A DNA stretch of 64,000 nt from Peteryoungia wuzhouensis (GTDB taxonomy: Bacteria; Pseudomonadota; Alphaproteobacteria; Rhizobiales; Rhizobiaceae): the NCBI RefSeq assembly GCF_003205195.1, contig NZ_QJRY01000002.1, forward strand, positions 434,001 to 498,000. The letters are read 5' to 3'. The first letter of the stretch is position 1, and each line of letters starts with the position of its first letter. The notes beneath the pieces are model-generated. The model was not told the DNA's origin and searched no databases. It saw only the letters and a program-made list of their open reading frames with translations. This document shows, one piece after another, positions 50,596 to 59,487 of the stretch. The position numbers and the translations under genes were made by a program.

Positions 50596-50610
50596 TTAAC
50601 GAATGGTTAG
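50596..50610 (-). promoter_or_regulatory. Near-consensus CtrA box upstream of mraZ
   Basis: On the minus strand CTAACCAT, three bases, GTTAA, which reads as TTAA-N7-TTAA with a single mismatch and contains the extended TAACCAT half. It lies about 60 bases upstream of the candidate -35. Confidence 0.5.
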
Positions 50611-50765
50611 AAACGCCTGTTTTGAGAGGAGATTTAGACCGATGCGGAGCGGCGCTGCGGCGGATACTGCATGAGAGGCCCCACGCAGTTTTCTGGCCGC
50701 AGTTTCAGGCGCTTGACCGAAACTTTGGCCGAGCGCCGAGACGACGTCTGGAGACGGAGGAGAAT

Positions 50766-51167
50766 TTTGCCAGTTGGCCTGTAAGCCGGGTTCTGTATGG
50801 CCCCGGTTTCCCGGGACGTGGCAGCCATTCATCTGGGACAGCGTTTGCACGCTGCCTCGCGCAACCCACCCGGATGACTGGCCCGGAAACAGGCTGTAGT
50901 GGCGCTTGCGCGTCACCCGCGTCATCCCTATTCGGTCTTGCTCCCGGTGGGGTTTACCGTGCCGTCCCTGTCACCAGCGACGCGGTGGGCTCTTACCCCA
51001 CCCTTTCACCCTTACCTCGCATGCGAGGCGGTTTGCTTTCTGTGGCACTTTCCCTGAGGTCACCCTCGCCGGACGTTATCCGGCACCGTATTTCCGTGGA
51101 GCCCGGACTTTCCTCACCTTACCGCCTTTCGGCATTGGTAAAGCGCGGCTGCCCGGCCAACTGGCAA
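50766..51167 (-). ncRNA. rnpB: RNase P RNA (bacterial class A)
   Basis: Catalytic RNA that processes tRNA 5' ends. Read on the minus strand, it begins at the P1 strand GCCAGTTGGCC and soon reaches GAGGAAAGTCCGGGC, the universal P4 sequence. It ends with CAGAACCCGGCTTAC and GGCCAACTGGC, which pairs back with the 5' end to close P1. Length is about 400 bases, typical of alphaproteobacteria. Exact ends are uncertain by a few bases. Open frames on the plus strand across this stretch are not genes. Confidence 0.95.
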
Positions 51168-51243
51168 GCGGTCCTTAAACGACGCGCCGCCTGAAAGCCA
51201 ACGAAAATGACGACAGAAAGGTGACTTGGCCGCTTTTGGTGAA

Positions 51244-52434
51244 TCAGTCTGTGAAGACAGGCTGGAAAACGTCGCCATAGGCGTCGTCGACGATCCTGCC
51301 GTGCAGGATCAGCTCGGCACCAAGGCGGCCGATTTCATCCGAACTCTTGGCGGCGGCGCCGCAGCCGCCCGTCAACACGGCAATACGCTCGCTGGCATAG
51401 CCAATCGCCGGATAATTCTCGGGCGTAAACGAGGTCACGCAGGCCGCCATGGAGATTGGCGCCTGCGCCAGGCTTGGCACGATCTGCCCGACGATCCGCT
51501 GCAAGTGGTTGCGGGTGGTGATGCGTCCACCTCGCCGGAACCAGGCCCGGATCTCTGCCTCGGTTTCCAGCGGCAGGTCGTCCGGGTCACCACCGATCTT
51601 CAGATAGGTCTTGCCGTCGGGATAGCGCACCGGAGGCAGAAGGTAGATGTGGTCGGTCGGATCTTCGGGGTGGTGAATGAGCGACGGCATGCCGGCATAG
51701 GCCGGGAGATCCGCATCCGGGATTTCGAAAAAGGCGACCGTGCGACCATAGACCTTGAGATCAAGAGCGCGAGGCAGCAGGTTCTCGTTGATGGTAAAGC
51801 CGCCAGCCGCGACCAGCACACGCTCCGCCGTATAGACAGCACCGTTATCGGTGGTCACCACGCAGGCTCCCGGCTCCTCGCGGACCGACACCACCGCCTG
51901 GCGGATGATCTGTGCCCCGGCCTTCTCGGCGAGCGCGCTCTGTGCCTGCACCAGCCGGCGCGGATTGACGTAGCCGGCATTGCGTTGCTCATGAACGCCT
52001 TCGCAGCCATCGCCGAAATCGAAATAGTCGAAACGCTGTCTCAAGTCGGCAGCGGACAGAAGATCCGTCTCCACACCAAGCGCCTCAGCAGCTGAGCACA
52101 CCCGGCCCACCAGGGGATCGTTCCCTCCCCGCTTCGGTCCGACAATCAGGCAACCGACTTCGTGGTAGAAGGCGATACCGCTCTCCTCGGCAATCGCTCC
52201 ATAGCGGGCGATCGAGCGATTGGCCATGTGCGCCCAGACCGGGTCCGAATCGATGGTGCGGGTGATACGCGCCTCATCGTAATGGCTGGCAAAGACACCT
52301 TCGTGCCGGCCCCAGTCCTTCGGCTCATCCGGACCAATGACCGCTACATTCTCACCGGCAAGAGCGAGATACCGGGCAGAAGCCGCACCCATCATGCCAC
52401 GACCGACGACAATCGTACTGAAATGCTCAACCAT
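51244..52434 (-). CDS. FAD-dependent oxidoreductase (DAO/sarcosine oxidase-like)
   Basis: A 396-residue amine or amino-acid oxidase of the D-amino-acid oxidase fold. The dinucleotide motif STIVVGRGMMGAASARYLA at the N-terminus is a slight variant of GxGxxG. VLVAAGGFTINENLL near 215 and the C-terminal VLTGGCGAAAKSSDEIGRLGAELI, which contacts flavin, complete the fold. Similarity is closest to the monomeric sarcosine oxidase and N-methyltryptophan oxidase group; substrate unknown. The cysteine in GGCGAAAK is where some members attach FAD covalently. It is monocistronic next to rnpB. Confidence 0.85.
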   Translation of the reverse strand: MVEHFSTIVVGRGMMGAASARYLALAGENVAVIGPDEPKDWGRHEGVFASHYDEARITRTIDSDPVWAHMANRSIARYGAIAEESGIAFYHEVGCLIVGPKRGGNDPLVGRVCSAAEALGVETDLLSAADLRQRFDYFDFGDGCEGVHEQRNAGYVNPRRLVQAQSALAEKAGAQIIRQAVVSVREEPGACVVTTDNGAVYTAERVLVAAGGFTINENLLPRALDLKVYGRTVAFFEIPDADLPAYAGMPSLIHHPEDPTDHIYLLPPVRYPDGKTYLKIGGDPDDLPLETEAEIRAWFRRGGRITTRNHLQRIVGQIVPSLAQAPISMAACVTSFTPENYPAIGYASERIAVLTGGCGAAAKSSDEIGRLGAELILHGRIVDDAYGDVFQPVFTD

Positions 52435-52518
52435 TACATCACCACCTGAAATCGATAGCCGGTGATAACATGGAGCGCATAAGTGTCCACCAAGGCGAGC
52501 GACTCGATCACAGCTTTG

Positions 52519-53043
52519 TCAGTTGCCGATCAGTGCGATGACCTTGCCGCAGTACCGTTTGGAGACGGGATTCATCCGCTTGGCAGCATGTCCTGCATTG
52601 TAGCGAAGGATGGTGCCACAGGTCTCCCCGCCGCCCAGTTCATGCGCCATGGACAGATATTTCATACCGTACCGGATATTGGTCTCGGGATCATAGAGCC
52701 CCTTGGTCGAGCCGCGATAGCCCATGGCGCGCGCGGTCGCCGGCTTGATCTGCATGAGACCGACTTCGCCGGCGCTGCCCCTGGCCTTCGGATTGAAGTT
52801 GCTTTCGATGCGGACCACGGCATGGGCAAGATCGACGGGCACGCCATAGGTCTTGGCGTATTTCGAGATGATTTTGCCGTAAGGGCTTTTGGAGAAGGAG
52901 GGCGCCACCGGAAATCCGGCGTCGCGGGTAATCGTCTTCAGCGACCAGACGGAGCGGCCGTCCTTCTCGCCCGCCGATGCGGTCTGCACGTGAGTCAAAA
53001 GGATAGCGAGGCATGCCGCAGCAGCAACCAGTCGTCTTGTCAT
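52519..53043 (-). CDS. Small secreted SLT-type lytic transglycosylase
   Basis: A 174-residue periplasmic enzyme that cleaves the MurNAc–GlcNAc bond. Residues 1–24 are a signal peptide ending ASA. The SLT domain has the catalytic Glu in VVRIESNFNPKARGSAGEVGLMQI, the AMGYRGSTKGLYDP block and ETNIRYGMKYLS, with a terminal LRYNAGHAAKRM. The start is the Met at the signal peptide; a 15-codon extension is possible but not signal-like. The upstream 256 bases to the amidase gene contain two weak hairpins and probably its promoter. Confidence 0.92.
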   Translation of the reverse strand: MTRRLVAAAACLAILLTHVQTASAGEKDGRSVWSLKTITRDAGFPVAPSFSKSPYGKIISKYAKTYGVPVDLAHAVVRIESNFNPKARGSAGEVGLMQIKPATARAMGYRGSTKGLYDPETNIRYGMKYLSMAHELGGGETCGTILRYNAGHAAKRMNPVSKRYCGKVIALIGN

Positions 53044-53299
53044 GGGAAAGGTCAGTCTCCGTGGAAAGGTCGAACCGGCGCGCGTCAAAGCGGACGCAAT
53101 CCATGCGTCGCGAGCCCCTCGTGGGCTCCCCGTTTCAGACCTTCAGTGTTGATGTTTGCGACGGGCGCCGTGTGGAGCCGCCATCGCGTTCAGCCCGGCC
53201 TTTAGACCCCGGCAATAAGGAATTCGTGTGGCGTTGCAACATTTCCCGCCGCAGCGCGTTCGGACAAGCCCCTCCTGCGGCGCAAACGGCACCCGGTAA

Positions 53300-54061
53300 T
53301 CAGGCGTATCGCGGCAAGGCCGTCAGCAACCGATGAAGGGTCTCGATGGTCGAACTGTCGGCCACGCCGTCAACCTTGGCGGGCCGGAAATGACGCTGGA
53401 AGGCAGCGACCACACCCTCGGTCTGCGTGCAGTATTCGCCCGAGATCTCAATGCCATAACCATAAAGCGACAGCATCGATTGCAGCGCTTCGACCGGTTG
53501 ACCGGCATCGCCACGCTGGAAGAAGCGTCCGCCACCGATCGGCGACGCTGGAACCCAGTGCCCGATGCCCGCCGCAGCCAGTTTTCCCCAAGGGAAATTT
53601 TCACCCGGATCAACCTTGCGAATGGGCGCCACATCGGAGTGTGCAAGCACGCGTTCTGCGGGGATCTGGTGGCGTTCGACGCAATCGCGACACAATTCGA
53701 TCAGTGCTTCGACCTGCCGATCGGGAAACTCCGGCAGTCCGCCGGGATGCCCCGGATTGGCGATCTCGATTCCGATCGAGCGGGAATTGATGTCGGTCTC
53801 GCCGCCCCACACACTCTTGCCGGCATGCCAGGCGCGCCGCGCCTCCGGCACCATCTGCACCACGCGGCCGTCCTCATGCACGAGATAATGGCTGGAGACC
53901 TGGCTCTCGACATTGCAGAGCCACGCCTGCGCACCTTCGGCAGATGGCATTCCGGTGTAATGCAGAAGGAGAATGTCGGGCCGCTCGACACCGACCCGCT
54001 CGCCGTGATTGGGCGATGGGCAAACCTCGGCACCGGCAAAATCCGCGATAAACGACATCAT
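53300..54061 (-). CDS. N-acetylmuramoyl-L-alanine amidase with peptidoglycan-binding domain
   Basis: AmpD/AmiD-type zinc amidase that cleaves the lactyl-peptide bond. It has 253 residues. The amidase_2 domain shows His34 in LLHYTGM, the WHAGKSVWGG and SIGIEIANPG blocks, and HSDVAPIRKVDPGENFPW with the last zinc ligands. A PG_binding_1 domain follows (about 185–253). There is no signal peptide, so it is probably cytoplasmic and used in anhydromuropeptide recycling, which is the AmpD role. Its ATG overlaps the stop of the DjlA-like gene. Confidence 0.9.
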   Translation of the reverse strand: MMSFIADFAGAEVCPSPNHGERVGVERPDILLLHYTGMPSAEGAQAWLCNVESQVSSHYLVHEDGRVVQMVPEARRAWHAGKSVWGGETDINSRSIGIEIANPGHPGGLPEFPDRQVEALIELCRDCVERHQIPAERVLAHSDVAPIRKVDPGENFPWGKLAAAGIGHWVPASPIGGGRFFQRGDAGQPVEALQSMLSLYGYGIEISGEYCTQTEGVVAAFQRHFRPAKVDGVADSSTIETLHRLLTALPRYA

Positions 54062-54795
54062 GCCGCCCGGCGCGCCTTTTCGATCGCCGAATAGGCGGCA
54101 TTGAACTTCGCCATGCGATGATTGGCGACGCTGTGAAACTCGGTCGGGATGCCGCGTGCATGCAACCGGTCAGGGTGATGTTCGGCGGCAAGCGCACGAT
54201 ACTTCTTGCGGATGGTCGCAAAATCGTCCGATGGCTTCACGCCGAGCACGCCGTAGGGATCCCCGTCGACATGGATGTGCCGTTCGGTGATCATCGCGAA
54301 ACGCTCTTCGGAAATCGAGAAGATCTCGGCGATGCGGGCAAGGAAAGCGAGTTCCTTCTCGTGCACCAGACCGTCGGCCTTGGCGATGTGGAACAGCGCA
54401 TCGATGATGTCTTCCAAGACCGGGCAGAACTGGTCGCAGGTCCGGCACATATTCGCGAGGTTTTTCGCATAGGTCTCGAAACCGGCCACGTCCTGGCGGG
54501 CAAGATTGTAGAGACGCGCCACGTTGCGGGCTTCCTCCGGCGGGAACTCGAAGATCTTGCGAAAGGCTTCGACCTCGGCATTCGAGACGACGCCGTCTGC
54601 CTTCGCCATCTTCGCCGACAACGCGATGATGGCCACAGAGAAGGACACACGACGGCGGGTTTCGGGATCGCCTTCGAAGGCGGTGCGCACCGCTTCCACG
54701 ATGCTCCCGATCACATTGCTGGCCGTCTCACCGATCGCGCCCAGCAAACGGTCCCAAAACGACGATATCTGTTCGCAGGCGAAATCGAAAATCAT
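54058..54795 (-). CDS. TerB–DnaJ co-chaperone (DjlA-like)
   Basis: A 245-residue protein with a TerB-like domain (about 45–150, RRVSFSVAIIALSAKMAKADGVVSNAEVEAF and later AKADGLVHEKELAF). A C-terminal J domain (about 178–245) starts DPYGVLGVKPSDD and has the HPD motif at 207–209 that stimulates DnaK. The N-terminus is only weakly hydrophobic, so membrane anchoring as in E. coli DjlA is doubtful. It is coupled to the amidase gene by a four-base overlap, the common arrangement in rhizobia. Confidence 0.9.
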   Translation of the reverse strand: MIFDFACEQISSFWDRLLGAIGETASNVIGSIVEAVRTAFEGDPETRRRVSFSVAIIALSAKMAKADGVVSNAEVEAFRKIFEFPPEEARNVARLYNLARQDVAGFETYAKNLANMCRTCDQFCPVLEDIIDALFHIAKADGLVHEKELAFLARIAEIFSISEERFAMITERHIHVDGDPYGVLGVKPSDDFATIRKKYRALAAEHHPDRLHARGIPTEFHSVANHRMAKFNAAYSAIEKARRAA

Positions 54796-55125
54796 GACTG
54801 AGATTGACCAAATATGGGGGTAAAAAGCAAGGAGATCGGCCCGTTCAACGGGATTAAAGTTTCTTCATGTTGAATTGGTTTTGCTGAAAGCGATAAGTCG
54901 CACGGTTGCCCACGCACGCCCGCACGCTTTTCCACAGCTGCAGAAATCCGTCAGATCGGGATTGAAACGATTGAAACCGAAATTCCGCATGGATGCCTAT
55001 CAAGAAACCGCGAAAGCGCGGAAATCCTTGCATTTTCTGCTTTACACCTTGGCGCGGCTGTCGCATCCATTTGCCACCCGACAGTGTTGATGGCGACGTC
55101 CGGGACGTCTGCCCAAGGAGGATCG
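54796..55125. other. 330-base divergent intergenic region between the djlA-like gene and pfp
   Basis: It contains a 13-base dyad (CCCGTT, C, AACGGG) at 54840–54852 and a CCGCG-AAAG-CGCGG hairpin at 55008–55021. Just before pfp there is a strong AAGGAGG. No coding frame I trust. It presumably holds both promoters. Confidence 0.5.
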
Positions 55126-56340
55126 ATGGCCAAGCAGAAAGTCGCGATGTTGACCGCCGGGGGGCTTGCACCCTGTCTCTCCTCCGCCGTCGGCGGTTTG
55201 ATCGAGCGCTACACCGACATCGCCCCTGAGGTCGAACTGGTCGCCTACAAGTCCGGCTTCCGCGGCCTGCTGATGGATTACAAGATCGAGATCACCAAGG
55301 ACATGCGCGAGAAGGCCCATGTCCTCCACCGTTATGGCGGCTCCCCGATCGGCAACAGCCGCGTCAAGCTCACCAACACGGCGGACTGCGTGAAGCGTGG
55401 CCTGGTGAAGGAAGGCGAGAACCCCTTGCGGGTGGCAGCCGAGCGGCTCGCCGCCGACGGCATCACCATTCTCCATACGATCGGCGGCGACGACACCAAC
55501 ACCACCGCGGCCGACCTCGCCGCCTATCTCGGCGCCAACGGCTACAACCTGACGGTCGTCGGCATGCCCAAGACCGTCGACAACGACGTTTACCCGATCA
55601 AGCAGACGCTCGGCGCCTGGACGGCGGCAGAAGTCGGTGCCCGTTTCTTCGACCACGTCTCCAACGAGCAGAGCGCGTCGCCGCGCACGCTTGTGATCCA
55701 CGAGGTCATGGGACGCCATTGCGGCTGGCTGACCGCCGCGACCGCCCGTGCCTATATGCAGCGCACGAAGCACAACGAATATGTCGACGGCTTCATGATG
55801 AATCAGGAGCTGAAGAACATCGACGGCCTCTATCTGCCCGAAACGCATTTCGACATGGAGGGTGAAGCCGCGCGGCTGAAGGACATCATGGACCGCACTG
55901 GCTTCGTCACGCTCTTCGTCTCGGAAGGCGCCTGCATGGACGAGATCGTCGCAGAGCGCGAAGCCGCCGGCGAAGAGATCAAGCGCGATGCCTTCGGCCA
56001 TGTGAAGCTGGACACCATCAATGTCGGCAACTGGTTCCAGAAGCACTTCGCCAAGCTGCTCGATGCCGATCGCTCCATGGTCCAGAAATCAGGCTATTAC
56101 GCCCGCTCGGCACCGGCCAATTACGACGATCTTCGTCTGATCCAGAGCATGGTCGACCTCGCGGTCGAAAGCGGCCTGAACAAGGTATCCGGCGTCACCG
56201 GCCACGACGAAGACCAGGGTGGCCGTCTGCGCACGATCGAGTTCCCGCGCATTCGCGGAGGCAAACCCTTCGACCTCTCGACACCATGGTTCAAGGAAGT
56301 GATGGACTATCTCGGCCAGAAGTATCGTCCGATCAATTGA
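55126..56340 (+). CDS. pfp: Pyrophosphate-dependent 6-phosphofructokinase
   Basis: Reversibly phosphorylates fructose 6-phosphate with pyrophosphate instead of ATP. It has 404 residues. GGDDT at 120–124 (the second Asp replaces the Gly of ATP-dependent enzymes) and PKTVDND with Lys149 are the diagnostic phosphate-donor residues. HEVMGRHCGWLTAATA near 205 binds sugar phosphate. The start is after AAGGAGG with five bases spacing. A long antisense open frame across this gene is a codon-bias shadow. Neighbours are unrelated. Confidence 0.93.
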   Translation: MAKQKVAMLTAGGLAPCLSSAVGGLIERYTDIAPEVELVAYKSGFRGLLMDYKIEITKDMREKAHVLHRYGGSPIGNSRVKLTNTADCVKRGLVKEGENPLRVAAERLAADGITILHTIGGDDTNTTAADLAAYLGANGYNLTVVGMPKTVDNDVYPIKQTLGAWTAAEVGARFFDHVSNEQSASPRTLVIHEVMGRHCGWLTAATARAYMQRTKHNEYVDGFMMNQELKNIDGLYLPETHFDMEGEAARLKDIMDRTGFVTLFVSEGACMDEIVAEREAAGEEIKRDAFGHVKLDTINVGNWFQKHFAKLLDADRSMVQKSGYYARSAPANYDDLRLIQSMVDLAVESGLNKVSGVTGHDEDQGGRLRTIEFPRIRGGKPFDLSTPWFKEVMDYLGQKYRPIN

Positions 56341-56386
56341 CCTGGGCTCAGAAAACTGGCTTCCTCTAGAATGAGGAGTGAATGCC

Positions 56387-57022
56387 ATGTCCGATGCAAG
56401 CTGGATTGTTTTCGCCGTCGCCTCTGCGGCGCTGTTGGCCGTGCCCGGCCGGTCGGCGCTGCTGGTCATGGCCTATGCTCTGGGACACGGCAAGAAGACG
56501 GCTTTCGCCACGGTGACCGGCGTCACCCTGGGCAACATGATGTCGATCGCAGTGGCGCTCTCGGCGCTCTGGTTGCTTCTGCAGATGCCGCCCGCCACCT
56601 ATGAATATGCCGCATGGTTCGGCAGCGCCTATATCGTCTATGTCGCCATCCGGACCTGGCGCGCGCCGGTGGCCGGTGGCCTGATTGCAGACAACGACAA
56701 TCTGCCGGAAGAAAAGCCGCTGCGAGTCATCGCCCATTGCTGCAGCGAAACGGTGCGCAACACCCGCAACACGCTGTTTCTTGTCGTATTGCTGCCGCAA
56801 TTCATGACCGCCGGCCAAGTCCTGTGGCCGCAAGCCTGGGAATTTGCCGCGACCTTCACGGCACTCTCGGTCGCGACCTCGCTGGCCTATGCGCTTGCGG
56901 CCGCCAAGATACGGGAAATCCTCAGGAAACACCCCAAGCGTCGGGGCATTACGCGCGCCAGCGGTACCCTGTTGATCTCCGCCGGCACGGTCACTGCGGG
57001 CTACCGGAAGATCGCGGCATGA
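56387..57022 (+). CDS. LysE/RhtB family exporter
   Basis: A 211-residue inner-membrane amino-acid or small-metabolite exporter with about five to six hydrophobic helices. The first helix region ends AVPGRSALLVMAYALGHG, the family's conserved P-G-P motif position (here PGRS), and TVTGVTLGNMMSIAVALSAL follows. The ATG with AGGAG eight bases upstream is preferred to a GTG three codons earlier. The central loop carries LIADNDNLPEEKP. Substrate unknown. It lies 46 bases after pfp on the same strand. Confidence 0.8.
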   Translation: MSDASWIVFAVASAALLAVPGRSALLVMAYALGHGKKTAFATVTGVTLGNMMSIAVALSALWLLLQMPPATYEYAAWFGSAYIVYVAIRTWRAPVAGGLIADNDNLPEEKPLRVIAHCCSETVRNTRNTLFLVVLLPQFMTAGQVLWPQAWEFAATFTALSVATSLAYALAAAKIREILRKHPKRRGITRASGTLLISAGTVTAGYRKIAA

Positions 57023-57145
57023 GCCTCTGCGGAGGTCATCTCGACCGTAAGCTTGCCGCAATGCTGGGCATAGATTAAGAAACGGAAATCTGATCGGCGG
57101 TGATTTGGCCAGCTGATCGCCTGCTTCTTGTAGACGGATATTGGC

Positions 57146-58105
57146 ATGATCGTCAGAAAAGACCGCGGAATCGCATTGTGCTTGGCAGTTTCCGTACTGT
57201 CCGGACTCGGCGGATGCACCGCGATCGATGAAAGCGTGAAGGCGGATGTGAAGACGGCGCCGGTGGCGAATCCGAACTCCCCAGAAATGCTTGCCGCAAA
57301 GGCTGCTGAAGCGGCAACGAGTGGTCAGCCACAGGCCGCGGGCCAGGCCCCGATGACCCAGGCAGAACTGGCAGCCGCCAACCCCGGCCCCGCGCCGATC
57401 ATCCCCGGTACAGAGACGGCGGCCCCTATCCCGGCCCTGAAGGAATCCGCACTATCGGCCACGGCGCCGCAAACTGCGGCAACCCAGGCTCTGGCCATGG
57501 TAACCACGCCGCCAGGCATTCCCGCCCCGGAGACGCTGACAGCTGCGGCGGCACCAATCCAGGCAACAGTCGCTCCGCCCGGAAGCACCCCCGCCGTGGC
57601 GCAACCCGGCGCGACGGCAAGCACAGCCTCCCCTGCCCCCGTCGTGCTCGCCTATGCGGCACCTTTGCGCAGAACGGCCCTGACCAGCTTTGGCGACCCC
57701 TTTGACATTACCCCCCCCGGTGAGCCTGAAGATCTGAAGCCGACACCCGAGACGGTCGGTCCGACACGTCTCAACGCGCTGATCAAGAAATATTCGAAGA
57801 TTTACGAGATCCCTGAGGAGCTCGTGCATCGGGTCGTGCGTCGCGAAAGCCGCTACAATCCCTCCGCCTACAGCAAGGGCAATTACGGCCTGATGCAGAT
57901 CCGCTACAACACGGCCAAGGCCATGGGTTACGATGGCCCGGCGGAAGGCCTGTTCGATGCGGAAACCAATATCAAATATGCCGTCAAATACCTGAAGGGC
58001 GCCTGGCTCGTGGCCGACACCGATCACGACAATGCCGTTCGCCTTTACGCCCGTGGCTATTATTATGACGCCAAGCGTCGCGGTCTGCTGCACCTGACGC
58101 AGTAA
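57146..58105 (+). CDS. Lipoprotein SLT-type lytic transglycosylase
   Basis: A 319-residue peptidoglycan-cleaving lipoprotein. The signal ends in lipobox GLGGC with Cys24. A disordered linker rich in Ala, Pro and Thr (about 30–180) is followed by an SLT domain (about 205–319) with the catalytic Glu in VVRRESRYNPSA, GNYGLMQIRYNTAKAMGY and the FDAETNIKYAVKYL and GYYYDAKRR segments. It resembles the 174-residue transglycosylase at 52519 in the catalytic core, suggesting related genes. It starts with ATG in its own promoter region and converges on the serine hydrolase gene 12 bases later. Confidence 0.92.
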   Translation: MIVRKDRGIALCLAVSVLSGLGGCTAIDESVKADVKTAPVANPNSPEMLAAKAAEAATSGQPQAAGQAPMTQAELAAANPGPAPIIPGTETAAPIPALKESALSATAPQTAATQALAMVTTPPGIPAPETLTAAAAPIQATVAPPGSTPAVAQPGATASTASPAPVVLAYAAPLRRTALTSFGDPFDITPPGEPEDLKPTPETVGPTRLNALIKKYSKIYEIPEELVHRVVRRESRYNPSAYSKGNYGLMQIRYNTAKAMGYDGPAEGLFDAETNIKYAVKYLKGAWLVADTDHDNAVRLYARGYYYDAKRRGLLHLTQ

Positions 58106-58116
58106 CCTCGACACGT

Positions 58117-59487
58117 TTATCGCAAGGCCTCGCGAACCGCAGCCAACAGTCGCTGCGGCCGATAGCCCCCACGGCTCGGCGTCAGGCCCATGCGGACCAC
58201 CACGAGATTTTCGGAAGGGATGACGGCGACGGATTGCCCGTCATGGCCGAGCATCCACAACACCTCCGTATCGAGGCCGAAACGCGTATCCGCATCGTCG
58301 CCGGGTCCTTGCCGCCATGCCTGTGCGCGACCATACGCGCCGTCTGAGGCGGACGTCCGCGTCATCATGCGGGCGATGAACTCTGCGGGCACCACGGCTT
58401 GTCCCTCCCATAAGCCACCCTGGGCTAGCAGAAGCCCGAAGCGGGCCCAATCCCGCGCCGTCGCATAAAGATAGGAACTTCCGACCAGTGTTCCCCGGGC
58501 ATCCGCCTCCAGAACGGCGCTGCGCATTCCGATCGGGTCGAACAGGGCCTTCCGGGGATAGGCGAGTGCAGCTTTCTGGTCGGAAAACTGCGACATCCAC
58601 CACCGCGCGATCAAGACGCTCTCGCCCGAGGAGTAGTTGAAACGCGTGCCATGTTCCGCGGTCGCGGGCAGAGAACGCATATAAGCCGCCATATCCGGCT
58701 GCAGGTAGAGCATGCGCGTGACGTCGGCAACGTCGCCGTAGTCTTCATTGAACTCGAGCCCGCTCTGCATGGCCAAGAGGTCCGACAATCGGATACGCGC
58801 ACGATCGTCGCCGGCCCAGTCGGAAAACAGGTGGTCGGTGTCAAGGTCGATGTTTTGCTCCGCAGCCACCTTGGCGGCCAGCACGCCATTGACGCTTTTG
58901 GTCATGGACCAGCCGAGAAGCGGGGTCTGCGCGTTGAAACCGGCGCCGTAGCTCTCGCCGACAATCCGTCTGTCCTTCACGACGACGACGGCGCGGTAAG
59001 AGGGGCCGAGGAGCGCCTGATCCTGCAGGATGGCGGCCAGACGCCTGTCTGCAGCCTCCACCCGCTCCCCCTGGGGCCAAGACATGGTGTCAACGGCTGG
59101 CTCGGCTTCCGAGACCGGCGCGAAAATCGCCTGTGCGGCCACGATATCGCCGTCCGGCACCGATGCACAACCCAGGCCTTCGCGATAGACGGCAACGGAT
59201 GGCGCAATCACGCCGGCCAGCCGCGCCTCGACCAATCGCCTGTCCATGTCGACGTCGATGCCGACCAGTTTCAGCAGGGGATGCCCCGGCGCCTGGACAT
59301 CGTCTGCCAGCACATCGTCCGCATCGCGTCCGGCCAGGAAGACGTTGGAGCAGACGATCTTCGCGGCATATCCCGTCCCCACGCGCAGCAGGTCGGGTGG
59401 CGCCAGCCACAGCCAGGCGAACACGCCGATCAGCAAGACGGCAAACAGCGCGCCAAGGGCGGCTACGAGTTTCGACAGGAGACGCAT
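58117..59487 (-). CDS. Beta-lactamase family serine hydrolase (class C-like)
   Basis: A 456-residue membrane-anchored esterase, peptidase or transpeptidase of the beta-lactamase/DD-peptidase fold. One N-terminal helix (about 5–30) precedes a catalytic domain with SMTK near 192–195 and YSSG as the probable Tyr/Ser second element. A GHDGQ near 420 stands in place of the KTG triad. The start MRLLSKLVA follows GGAGG; the in-frame upstream part is not protein-like. Such proteins often act on D-amino-acid peptides or esters, and antibiotic resistance should not be assumed. It is transcribed alone. Confidence 0.87.
   Translation of the reverse strand: MRLLSKLVAALGALFAVLLIGVFAWLWLAPPDLLRVGTGYAAKIVCSNVFLAGRDADDVLADDVQAPGHPLLKLVGIDVDMDRRLVEARLAGVIAPSVAVYREGLGCASVPDGDIVAAQAIFAPVSEAEPAVDTMSWPQGERVEAADRRLAAILQDQALLGPSYRAVVVVKDRRIVGESYGAGFNAQTPLLGWSMTKSVNGVLAAKVAAEQNIDLDTDHLFSDWAGDDRARIRLSDLLAMQSGLEFNEDYGDVADVTRMLYLQPDMAAYMRSLPATAEHGTRFNYSSGESVLIARWWMSQFSDQKAALAYPRKALFDPIGMRSAVLEADARGTLVGSSYLYATARDWARFGLLLAQGGLWEGQAVVPAEFIARMMTRTSASDGAYGRAQAWRQGPGDDADTRFGLDTEVLWMLGHDGQSVAVIPSENLVVVRMGLTPSRGGYRPQRLLAAVREALR

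Larger units (their letters stand above)
50342..50765 (-). other. dcw control region: mraZ leader and promoter area
   Basis: A 424-base non-coding stretch between mraZ and rnpB. From the gene outward it holds the AGGAGG site, a long leader with a GC hairpin, a TGGGN array overlapping a sigma-70-like promoter, and a CtrA-type box. The remaining bases up to rnpB show no coding frame or repeat that I recognise. Confidence 0.7.

Noticed and set aside
50622-51194. Overlapping plus-strand frames downstream of the dcw control region.
   Set aside because: They cross the RNase P RNA, whose conserved sequences on the minus strand explain the conservation.
53247-53282. CGCCGCAG/CTGCGGCG repeat after the amidase gene.
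   Set aside because: Loop of 20 bases and no T-tract; too weak to call a terminator.
54928-54936. DnaA-box-like TTTTCCACA.
   Set aside because: Single copy with one mismatch and no other origin features.
54875-55090. 71-codon plus-strand frame before pfp.
   Set aside because: No ribosome-binding site, basic Arg/Lys/His composition, and it overlaps the probable pfp promoter.
55042-56046. 334-codon minus-strand frame opposite pfp.
   Set aside because: pfp has intact catalytic motifs and a strong ribosome site; the antisense frame has none.
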